Source: JAMOQA01 sp964420365 (lineage in GTDB: Bacteria > Acidobacteriota > Polarisedimenticolia > J045). From it: a stretch of DNA of 17,090 nt. The first letter of the stretch is position 1; each line of letters opens with the position of its first letter. The position numbers and the translations under genes were made by a program. Shown here piece after piece: positions 7,443-14,111 of the stretch. The DNA lies in the NCBI GenBank assembly GCA_964420365.1, contig CAYQTA010000115.1, positions 1 through 17,090 on the forward strand, read 5' to 3'. The notes under the pieces are model-generated. The model saw only the letters and a list, made by a program, of their open reading frames with translations. It had not been told where the DNA came from and searched no databases.

Positions 7443-8912
7443 ATGTGCGGCTTCATCGGGTTGATCGGCACGGACGCTCCCGTCCGGGAGGTCCACGACG
7501 GGCTGCTCGCGATCCAGCACCGTGGCCAGGACGCGGCCGGGATCGTCGCCTACGACGGCCGATTCCACCTCCGGAAGGGGGAGGGGATGGTCCGCGACGT
7601 CTTCACGCCGGAGGCGATGGCGAACGTGCGGGGAGAGGTCGCCCTCGGCCACGTGCGCTACCCGACCATCGGCTCCGGCGGCGCCGAGGACGCCCAGCCG
7701 TTCGTCGTCACGCACCCGTTCGGGATCGCGATGGCCCACAACGGGAACGTGGCGAACTACGACGCCCTGCGGGAGCAACTGCTGCGCCGGGCGCGGCGGC
7801 ACCTGCTCTCGAAGTGCGACGTGGAGGTGATCCTGAACGTCTTCGCCGACAGCCTGGCCCGCCAGAGCGCGGGCGGCGAGTTCACGCCGGAGCTCTACCG
7901 GGCCGCCGTCGCCGAGGTCTACGCGGAGGTCAAGGGGGCCTATTCCGTCGTCGGCTTCGTCGCGGGGAAGGGCCTCTTCGCCTTCCGGGATCCCTACGGG
8001 ATCAAGCCGATCTGCTACGGGAGGCGGGTGCGCTCCGACGGAAAGATCGTGCACGCCGTCGCGTCCGAGAGCGTCGTCCTCGAGATCCTCGGCTACGAGG
8101 TCGAGACGCGGCCGCGCCCGGGCGAGGCGCTCCTGGTCCTCGAGGACGGGACGGTCCACTGGGAGCAGGTCGTTCCGCCGAAGAGCCGGCCGTGCGTCTT
8201 CGAGTTCGTCTACTTCGCGCGCCCGGACAGCACGCTCGACGGCGTCTCCGTCTACCGGGCCCGGGAGCGCATGGGCGAGGCGCTGGCGCGGAAGGTCCGG
8301 CGGATGGGGATCACGGCCGACGCGATCGTTCCGGTTCCCGAGTCGTCCCGGGCGGCGGCCCTCGAGATGGCCCGCCGGCTCGGCTGGCCGTTCCGCGAGG
8401 CCCTGGTGAAGAACCGCTACATCGGCCGGACGTTCATCATGCCCGGGGACGCTACGCGCCAGCGCTCGGTCCGCCACAAGCTGAACGTGATCGCCGGCGA
8501 GGTGGCGGGGAAGGACATCCTTCTCGTCGACGACTCGATCGTGCGGGGGACGACGTCGCGCAAGATCGTCCGGATGCTCCGGGACGCCGGCGCGCGGAAG
8601 GTCTACCTCGCATCGACGGCGCCGCCGCTTCGCTATCCCTGCGTCTACGGGATCGACATGTCGACCCGGAAGGAGTTCATCGCCCGGGACCGCACGGAGG
8701 AGCAGGTCGCGGAGCTGCTCGGCGTCGATGCCGTGATCTACCAGGACCTGGAGGACCTGGTCGCGGCGGTCACGGCGGAGTCGCCCCTCGCCCTCGAGGA
8801 CACCTGCCATGCCTGCTTCTCCGGGATCTACCCGACGGGCGACATCGGCCAGGAGGAGCTGGACGCCCTCGAGAAGGAGCGGGAGGAGGTCCACGGGGGC
8901 CAGGGGGCCTGA
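7443..8912 (+). CDS. purF: Amidophosphoribosyltransferase
   Basis: PurF converts PRPP and glutamine to 5-phosphoribosylamine, the first committed step of de novo purine synthesis. The 489 residues match full family length. Cys2 of MCGFIGLIG is the N-terminal glutaminase nucleophile. The class II amidotransferase domain includes IQHRGQDAAGI, GHVRYPT and AHNGNVANY. The PRPP-binding loop ILLVDDSIVRGTT lies at 359-371, and RQRSVRHKLN and the flexible-loop region KNRYIGRTFI precede it. Four cysteines (Cys251 in RPCVFEFVYFARPDS, Cys400 in RYPCVYGID, Cys455 and Cys458 in CHACFSG) occupy the places of the 4Fe-4S ligands known from the Bacillus subtilis-type enzyme, so an iron-sulfur form is likely. 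Unlike the Bacillus enzyme there is no propeptide: Met1 directly precedes Cys2. The start has GAGGGG about 7 bases upstream, overlapping the stop of the propeller gene. Confidence 0.98.
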   Translation: MCGFIGLIGTDAPVREVHDGLLAIQHRGQDAAGIVAYDGRFHLRKGEGMVRDVFTPEAMANVRGEVALGHVRYPTIGSGGAEDAQPFVVTHPFGIAMAHNGNVANYDALREQLLRRARRHLLSKCDVEVILNVFADSLARQSAGGEFTPELYRAAVAEVYAEVKGAYSVVGFVAGKGLFAFRDPYGIKPICYGRRVRSDGKIVHAVASESVVLEILGYEVETRPRPGEALLVLEDGTVHWEQVVPPKSRPCVFEFVYFARPDSTLDGVSVYRARERMGEALARKVRRMGITADAIVPVPESSRAAALEMARRLGWPFREALVKNRYIGRTFIMPGDATRQRSVRHKLNVIAGEVAGKDILLVDDSIVRGTTSRKIVRMLRDAGARKVYLASTAPPLRYPCVYGIDMSTRKEFIARDRTEEQVAELLGVDAVIYQDLEDLVAAVTAESPLALEDTCHACFSGIYPTGDIGQEELDALEKEREEVHGGQGA

Positions 8913-8916
8913 CCCG

Positions 8917-8933
8917 GGGGCGGCACGCCCCTT
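8917..8933 (+). terminator. Possible weak terminator after purF
   Basis: A 6-bp GC stem (GGGGCG / CGCCCC) with a 3-base loop, followed by only TT, begins 4 bases after the purF stop. It is too short to be confident. Confidence 0.3.
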
Positions 8934-8954
8934 GCTCGAAGTCCTCGCGAGACG

Positions 8955-8986
8955 TCTCCCCGGGGCCGGGGCCGGGGCCGGGGAGA
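8955..8986 (+). repeat. (GGGGCC)3GGGG tandem repeat with quadruplex potential, flanked by an inverted repeat
   Basis: Four GGGG tracts at 8962-8965, 8968-8971, 8974-8977 and 8980-8983 are separated by CC. TCTCCCC (8955-8961) can pair with GGGGAGA (8980-8986), so the quadruplex would compete with a hairpin. It lies between purF and the kinase-like gene. Confidence 0.7.
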
Positions 8987-9053
8987 GTGGTTCCTTCCGG
9001 GACGATCGCGCCGGCCGCGGTGTTCCGGGACGGGACAGCAAGGGCCCCGAACG

Positions 9054-9725
9054 ATGTTTCCTTCCCTCCCTGCTCCCCGCTCCGCCGGAGAACCGGCGCT
9101 GCCCCGCCTGGGGGCGGCCCTGGCCGACTCGCTCGCCGCGGTCCGGGTCGCCCTCGAGCTTCTCGGCGGCGCCGACTCGCGACCCTCGCCGGAGGTGATC
9201 GCCCTCGCCCGGAGAGCCTCCCGGAAGGCGGAGATCTACCGCGAACTGCTGGCCGCCCTGGCGCGCGCCCACTCCCTGCCCCTTCCGGGGGGTGCCTCGG
9301 AGGCGTGCGCCGTGCTGCGGCGGGCCCTTTCCGGGAGCGGGAGAGACGACCGGGACGCCGGGACGCGGGTCGCCTGTCCCGGGGGGGACCTGCTTCCCGT
9401 CGCGCTGCCGGTAGCGGTTCTCCGGCCGCTCTTCCTGGCGTGGTGGCGGGGAACCCGCGCGGTCCTGCGCGAGCCCGGGCCGATCGTCCTCGCGGCGGTT
9501 CCCGGGGCGGTCGAGGTCCGATGCCGGGGCCGTTTCGCGGTCTCACGGGAGCACCTGGAGGTCGCCTGCGGGGCGCGCGACGTGGACCGTCTCGCCGCGG
9601 TTCCCCTTCCCCCGGATGCCTGGTTTCTCGCCGTCGCCGGGGTCCTGGCGCGCCGCTCGGGGGGCGAGGTGCGGACGGCGGAGAGCGGACCGGTCCTGGC
9701 CCTTCCCCCGTACCCGTCCCCCTGA
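9054..9725 (+). CDS. Small protein resembling a degenerate histidine kinase core
   Basis: The 223-residue protein has two parts. Residues about 20-72 (LADSLAAVRVALELLGG, then EVIALARRASRKAEIYRELLAALARA) have the helix-turn-helix pattern of a histidine kinase dimerisation domain, but the phosphoacceptor His is missing. Residues about 108-218 recall a HATPase domain; the end AWFLAVAGVLARRSGGEVRTAESGPVLALP is close in pattern to the kinase ending '...arrlvehhGGei.v.S..g...t..LP'. The Asn of the N box and the DxGxG box are not recognisable. This is pattern inference; known relatives by layout would be ChpT-like phosphotransfer proteins or inactive kinases, and an unrelated helical protein is possible. 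No signal peptide or membrane segment is obvious. The ATG at 9054 has only a distant purine-rich AAGGG site. The gene is 127 bases upstream of the GT2 gene. Confidence 0.6.
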   Translation: MFPSLPAPRSAGEPALPRLGAALADSLAAVRVALELLGGADSRPSPEVIALARRASRKAEIYRELLAALARAHSLPLPGGASEACAVLRRALSGSGRDDRDAGTRVACPGGDLLPVALPVAVLRPLFLAWWRGTRAVLREPGPIVLAAVPGAVEVRCRGRFAVSREHLEVACGARDVDRLAAVPLPPDAWFLAVAGVLARRSGGEVRTAESGPVLALPPYPSP

Positions 9726-9777
9726 GCGGCCCGTCCGTCACCGTTCGGGAGGGTTCGACGCCGGCCGGTCCCGGACC

Positions 9778-9783
9778 TATGTT
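9778..9783 (+). promoter_or_regulatory. Possible -10 element TATGTT upstream of the GT2 gene
   Basis: TATGTT followed by GCC fits the TANNNTGCC pattern seen at the repeated promoter motif. TTCGAC lies 18 bases upstream (9754-9759) as a poor -35. It would give a leader of about 63 bases. Confidence 0.35.
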
Positions 9784-9805
9784 GCCCGGGGGAAGGGGTG
9801 CAGGG

Positions 9806-9839
9806 CCCGGGGACCGCCGCGCGGCGGGAATGCCCCGGG
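9806..9839 (+). promoter_or_regulatory. Stem-loop abutting the ribosome site of the GT2 gene
   Basis: The outer stem CCCGGGG (9806-9812) pairs with CCCCGGG (9833-9839). The inner palindrome CCGCCGCGCGGCGG spans 9814-9827. The ribosome site GGAGGG starts at 9840, directly after the stem, so folding could hinder translation initiation. Confidence 0.4.
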
Positions 9840-9852
9840 GGAGGGAGACGCG

Positions 9853-10941
9853 ATGCACCGACTGCTCGAGGAAGCGCGTCGCGCCCTCGCGGCAGGCGAC
9901 CCGGGCCGGGCGGTTCGCCTGGCGGGGCGGGCCCTCGCGGAGGGGGCGCCCCCCCCGGCGGCCCACCGGGTCACCGCCGAGGCCCTGGCCGACGTGCTGC
10001 GCCGCACCGGCCTGCTCGGGGTCGGCCTGCGCCCCGGCCGGGTCGACGCGGCCGACCTGGCCTCGGGACCGGCCGGGGACACGGTCCGCGACCTGGTGGA
10101 AGCGCTCCAGCGTTCCCTCTCGGCCCTGGCCGGGCTCGGGGAGGGCGCCGGGCTCCGGGCCCTGCACGAGCTGGCCGAGACCGTGATGCGACCGCGGGTC
10201 CTCGTGGCCCCGGAGGGCCCGCCCGCCGCTTCGCGCATCGTCGTGTCGATGCTCTGCTGCGAGCGGCCCGGTCTCCTGGCCCGTACCCTCGCCGACCTCC
10301 GCCGGCTGGAGATGCCGCCCGCGGACGTCGTCTGCCTCGACGATGCCAGCCGGGATCCCCGGGTGAGGGAACTGCTGGTGGGCGTGGACCCCGGTCCCCA
10401 CCGGGTCCACGTCCTGCGGAACGAGGGGTTCACCTCCCGGTCGCCGGCGGTCGGAACCAACTCCATCCTCCGCTACGTGGAGGAGCGACTCGGCGGGTTC
10501 GAGTGGCTGATGATCGTCGACTCGGACGTCGCCCTGGCCCCCGACGCCTGGGTCGCCTCGCTCGCGACCTGGCGGGCCCTCGCCGGCCACGAGTTCCCGG
10601 AGGGACGGGTCGGGCTCGTCACCGGGTTCCACTCGGAGAAGGCGCACCCGGCCCTCCGGGTCGTGGAGATCGATGGCGTGCGCGCGCGGATCAAGGAGTC
10701 GGTCGGCGCGTGTCACCTGGTGATCCCGCGGCAGACGTACGTCCGGGCCCTCGGGCCGATGGACCACCTGCAGGACTGGGGATGGTGCCAGCGTCTCCGC
10801 GCCCACGGGCTCTTCCCCGCGGCGACCGTGCCCAGCCGGGTGCAGCACCTCGGGGAGGAGAGCCTCCTCTGGCACGCCCGGGTCGACGTCGCGGAGGACT
10901 ACCCGGGGACGGTGCCCGGGGCGGAGCGGATCGCCGGATGA
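9853..10941 (+). CDS. Family 2 glycosyltransferase with N-terminal helical (TPR-like) extension
   Basis: The 362-residue protein starts at ATG 9853, 7 bases after a strong GGAGGG ribosome site. The frame is open upstream but without protein character. Residues 1-50 look like a TPR-type helix pair (EEARRALAAGDPGRAVRLAGRAL). Residues about 127-345 form a GT-A fold: SRIVVSMLCCERPGLLARTL (first strand and nucleotide loop), VVCLDDAS, then the metal/nucleotide-sugar motif DSD (223-225) in LMIVDSDVALAPDAW. A later HLQDWGWCQRLRAHG (305-319) sits where the catalytic-base segment is usually found, and QHLG (331-334) could supply a metal-binding His. The family transfers sugars from nucleotide donors to surface polysaccharide, lipid or protein; donor and acceptor are unknown. 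No membrane segment is seen. The stop overlaps the next start by 4 bases (ATGA), so the two genes are almost certainly translated together. Confidence 0.85.
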   Translation: MHRLLEEARRALAAGDPGRAVRLAGRALAEGAPPPAAHRVTAEALADVLRRTGLLGVGLRPGRVDAADLASGPAGDTVRDLVEALQRSLSALAGLGEGAGLRALHELAETVMRPRVLVAPEGPPAASRIVVSMLCCERPGLLARTLADLRRLEMPPADVVCLDDASRDPRVRELLVGVDPGPHRVHVLRNEGFTSRSPAVGTNSILRYVEERLGGFEWLMIVDSDVALAPDAWVASLATWRALAGHEFPEGRVGLVTGFHSEKAHPALRVVEIDGVRARIKESVGACHLVIPRQTYVRALGPMDHLQDWGWCQRLRAHGLFPAATVPSRVQHLGEESLLWHARVDVAEDYPGTVPGAERIAG

Positions 10942-12494
10942 TCGCCGCGGTCCAGCTCGAGCGCCTGGGGGACGTGGCCCAGTCCCTGCCCGCGCTCCGG
11001 CTCCTGGCCGAGGTGGACCGGGTCGTCCTCGTCGTGCAGGAGCGCTACGTGCCCCTCGCGTGCCGGATCATGCCGAGCCGCGTGGCCGTCGCCGGGGTCG
11101 CGCGGGAAGCCCTCGCGCCCCTTCTCGCCGCCGCGCACGCCGGGCGCCCGGGGCGCGAGGAACTCCGCCGACGGGGAGAGGAACTGGCGGGCCTCCTCGG
11201 CATCGGTCGCCCGGAACTCGTCGTCGACCTGACCTGGCACGCCGCGGGCGCGGCCCTGGCCGGTGCGCTGGCCGGCCCCGAGCGGGTCGTCGGCCCGGTG
11301 CTCGCGCCAGGGGGGGAGATCCTCTTCCGGGGCTTCTGGGCCACCTGGCCCCTGGCCGCCGTGGACACCCGGCCCCGGGGACGGGTGCCGATGACGAGGG
11401 TGCGGTACCTCCTGGCCGCGGAGGCACTGGCCCACGCGGGACTCCCGGTCCCGTCGCCCGCGCCGCTGCCCCGGGCGGGCGACCCCGGGGGGCCGGTGGC
11501 GCTGGCGCCCGGGGCGGGAGACGCCGCCCGCCGCTGGCCGGTCGAGCGCTGGGGTGCCCTCGCCGCGCACCTGGCCCGGCGGGGCCGGGGCGTCCTCGTG
11601 CTCGGGTCCGCGGAGGACCGGGCCGCGGCGGAGGAGATCGTCACCATCGCCGGCGGGGGCCCGGTCCGGTCCCTGTGCGGGGAGGTTTCCCTCGAGGAGC
11701 TGCCGGCCGTCGTTGCCGGGAGCGCGGTCCTCGTCGCTGCCGACACCGGCCCGCTCCACCTGGCCTCGGTCCTCGGCGTGCCGGTCGTGGGTCTCTTCGG
11801 CGCGGGCGCCCACGCGGGAGACACGGGTCCGGGGAGCACCGGGGACGCGGTGATCCAGGCGCTGCCCGCCGCGCGGGGACCGATGGAGGAGATCCCCGTG
11901 GAGGCGGTCCGGGCCGCGGTCGACGCCCTGCTCGGGGATGCCCGGTGGCGGCCGGCGCCCGGCGAGCGGGAGGCGTTCCTGACCCTCCGGGCGCGGGAGG
12001 CCATCCCCGGCGACGGTGTCGGGGGATGCGAGTTCCGGCCGCCGGACCGGCCGGGGGTCGGGCCATCGACCGTCGCCCGGGCGCTGCTCGCCGCCTTCGC
12101 GGCGGTTCCCCGGCACCCGGGGGACCCGGCGCGGGTTCTCGGGCGCCTCCATGACGAGGAACCAGCGACGGCGGCCCGTCTCGAGGAGATCCTCGGCGAG
12201 GCCGCCCGCGTCGCGGAGGAGGCCGAGAGGCTCCTCCGGGGGGCGCTCCTCGACCTGCGTGCCGGCCGGGCGGGGGGCCTGCCGGAGCGGTTGCGCCGCC
12301 TCGGGGAGCGGCTGCGGGACGTGGAGCGGGTGCTCGGGGGCGAGCCCGCCCTCGCGCCCGTGGGCCGCATGCTCCCCCTGCTCCTCGACCAGGTACCCCC
12401 GACCGGTCCCGCGGCCACCCTCGCCGCCCACGAGCAGATCGTTCGCCGCCTGGCCGACGCCCTGGCCGCGGCGGTCGCGCCCGTTTCCGCCTGA
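10938..12494 (+). CDS. Family 9 (heptosyltransferase-like) glycosyltransferase with long C-terminal helical extension
   Basis: The 518-residue protein begins with the GT9 signature LERLGDVAQSLPALRLL (7-23) and has LAPGAGDAARRWPVERWGALA (189-209), where GT9 enzymes contact the nucleotide. The hallmark AADTGPLHLASVLGVPVVGLFGAG (267-290) corresponds to the 'DTGPMHLAxALGxPxVxLFG' motif of ADP-heptose:LPS heptosyltransferases. A normal GT9 enzyme would end near residue 340. Here a further ~175 residues follow, mostly charged Arg/Glu/Leu helices of coiled-coil or bundle type (for example about 409-467 and 495-515). The GT2 upstream overlaps by 4 bases, which suggests both build the same glycan. Donor sugar and acceptor are unknown, and the C-terminal part matches no domain I know. 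ATG 10938 is fixed by the overlap and the family's N-terminal length. Confidence 0.85.
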   Translation: MIAAVQLERLGDVAQSLPALRLLAEVDRVVLVVQERYVPLACRIMPSRVAVAGVAREALAPLLAAAHAGRPGREELRRRGEELAGLLGIGRPELVVDLTWHAAGAALAGALAGPERVVGPVLAPGGEILFRGFWATWPLAAVDTRPRGRVPMTRVRYLLAAEALAHAGLPVPSPAPLPRAGDPGGPVALAPGAGDAARRWPVERWGALAAHLARRGRGVLVLGSAEDRAAAEEIVTIAGGGPVRSLCGEVSLEELPAVVAGSAVLVAADTGPLHLASVLGVPVVGLFGAGAHAGDTGPGSTGDAVIQALPAARGPMEEIPVEAVRAAVDALLGDARWRPAPGEREAFLTLRAREAIPGDGVGGCEFRPPDRPGVGPSTVARALLAAFAAVPRHPGDPARVLGRLHDEEPATAARLEEILGEAARVAEEAERLLRGALLDLRAGRAGGLPERLRRLGERLRDVERVLGGEPALAPVGRMLPLLLDQVPPTGPAATLAAHEQIVRRLADALAAAVAPVSA

Positions 12495-12518
12495 GCCGGG
12501 GAGGTACCCGGGAGAAAA

Positions 12519-12544
12519 GGGCCCCGCGGCGTTCCGCGGGGCCC
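12519..12544. terminator. Strong terminator hairpin between convergent GT9 and M16 genes
   Basis: A perfect 11-bp stem (GGGCCCCGCGG / CCGCGGGGCCC) with a CGTT loop. Read on the minus strand it is followed by TTTTCTCC, a good intrinsic terminator for the M16 operon. On the plus strand, after the GT9 stop at 12494, the same stem lacks a T run. Confidence 0.85.
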
Positions 12545-12593
12545 GGTGGTCGTCGGGGAGGAGGAAAGAAGTCGGGGGACGGTGGTGGTCTCG

Positions 12594-14111
12594 TCAGTTC
12601 GCGGCCGGGGCTTCCTGCTGCCCGGAGGGAAGCGGCTCGAGCGTCAGCGGGTCGCGCAGCGGGAGGTGCGTCACCCTGCCGCCGAAGAAGTCCTTCATCG
12701 AGGCTCGTCCCTCGGGGTCACCCTTCTCGATCTCGGACCACTTGCCGACGACGAGGAAGACGACCTTGTCCGGGTGGAGGTATTCCCTTGCCACCTCGAG
12801 GACCTTCTTCGCGTCGACCTTCTTGACGTTCTCGCGCCACGTCTTCCAGTAGCCGTGGGGACGGCCGATGAACTCGTCCTCCGCGAAGAGGGAGGCGCGC
12901 CTGGCCGCCGACTCGAAGCGGCGCGGGAAGGTCTCGATCATCGAGTTCTTCGCGGTGGTCAGCTCCTCGTCGCTCACCTTCTCGCGGCGGATCCGCTCCA
13001 CCTCCTCGAGGGCGATCTTGCCGGCGAGGGCGACCGTCGGGTTCTTCGACTGGTACACGATGGCGAACGTTCCGGGCCACCAGGTGCCGATGCCGAAGTA
13101 CGAGGCCGCGTGGTAGGCGAGCCCCTCGTCGGATCGGACGCGCTTCGTGATCCGCGACGTGAAGCCGCCGCCGCCGAGGATCTCGTTCATCACCCGGAGG
13201 GCGAACTGGTTCGGGTCCTTCCAGGTCGTCCCGAGGTGGCCGATCCGGACCTTCCCCTGGGGGATGTCCTTCTCGACGTGGTAGAGGCCCGGCACCGGCT
13301 CGTGCTTCGGGGGGGCCGGAGGCCAGGGGACGTCCGGCCCGTCGGACGCCCAGCCGGCGAACCGCTTCTCGAGGGCCGCGAGGATCTCGTCGGTCTTCAC
13401 GTCCCCGGAGATCGCCAGCATCATGTTCTTCGGCTGCCAGTACTTCCGGTGGAAATCGACCAGGTCGTCACGGGAGATCGCGTCGATCGTCGCCTTCGTC
13501 GAGTAGCGCGTCGAGTAGTGGTCCCGGCCGTAGATCAGCCAGGAGAACTCGCGCCGCAGGATGTCGTCGGCGTCGTCGTTCCGCTGCTTCATCGCCTCGA
13601 TGAGGTTCCCCTTCTCGATCTCGAAGCGGTCCTCCTGGAAACGGGGGTACCGCATCATGTCGAAGAAGAGGTCGAGCGACTGGTCGAGCACGGGCGTGAT
13701 GCAGTTGAGCGAGGCGCCGCCCCGGGTGGAGCCGATCCAGGACGAGATCGAGGCGGCGAGGAAATCCGCGCGCTGGTCGAACGCGTCGGCGTCGAGATCG
13801 CCGGCGCCGCCCTCGCGCATCATCGTGCCGGTCAGCCCCGCGAGGCCGGCCTTCTCCGGCGGCTCGAGGAACTCGCCGACCCGGACGAGCGCCTGGACGT
13901 TGACGAGGGGCAGGGTGTGGTCCTCGACGACGTAGACGACGACGCCGTTCGAGAGGACGTGGCGGTACCGGTTCCCGTCCGGCACGTCGAACTTCAGCTT
14001 GCCGAACTTCAGCTTGCTCGGGTGGTCGGGAATCCCGTGGCCGGTGGCGAGCGCCGGCAGGGCGCCGCACGCGAGCAGGGCCACCGTCAGCAGCAGGAGC
14101 GCGCGCTTCAT
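12594..14111 (-). CDS. M16 family peptidase-like protein, catalytically inactive partner subunit
   Basis: The 505-residue protein has the two-domain M16B layout: an N-terminal half (SNGVVVYVVEDHTLPLVNVQALVRVGE, about 54-80) and a C-terminal half with the substrate-binding Arg/Tyr segment GGGGFTSRITKRVRSDEGLAY (Arg320, Tyr333). The zinc motif HxxEH is lost: the aligned residues are Gly92, Gly95 and Thr96 in GLAGLTGTMMREGG. It therefore cannot bind zinc and probably helps the active subunit hold peptides, as in mitochondrial processing peptidase and bacterial M16 pairs. The N-terminus KRALLLLTVALLAC is a signal peptide; LLAC-G could be a lipoprotein site, though Leu before Ala is not ideal. The ATG at 14111 shares its A with the upstream stop (TGATG) and has GGGAGG 6 bases before it; an alternative GTG lies one codon earlier. 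A terminator follows. Confidence 0.9.
   Translation of the reverse strand: MKRALLLLTVALLACGALPALATGHGIPDHPSKLKFGKLKFDVPDGNRYRHVLSNGVVVYVVEDHTLPLVNVQALVRVGEFLEPPEKAGLAGLTGTMMREGGAGDLDADAFDQRADFLAASISSWIGSTRGGASLNCITPVLDQSLDLFFDMMRYPRFQEDRFEIEKGNLIEAMKQRNDDADDILRREFSWLIYGRDHYSTRYSTKATIDAISRDDLVDFHRKYWQPKNMMLAISGDVKTDEILAALEKRFAGWASDGPDVPWPPAPPKHEPVPGLYHVEKDIPQGKVRIGHLGTTWKDPNQFALRVMNEILGGGGFTSRITKRVRSDEGLAYHAASYFGIGTWWPGTFAIVYQSKNPTVALAGKIALEEVERIRREKVSDEELTTAKNSMIETFPRRFESAARRASLFAEDEFIGRPHGYWKTWRENVKKVDAKKVLEVAREYLHPDKVVFLVVGKWSEIEKGDPEGRASMKDFFGGRVTHLPLRDPLTLEPLPSGQQEAPAAN

Noticed and set aside
7445..10186. A 913-codon plus-strand frame covering purF and the kinase-like gene
   Set aside because: Out of frame with purF, whose every motif is intact in the other frame; its composition is typical of a shadow frame.
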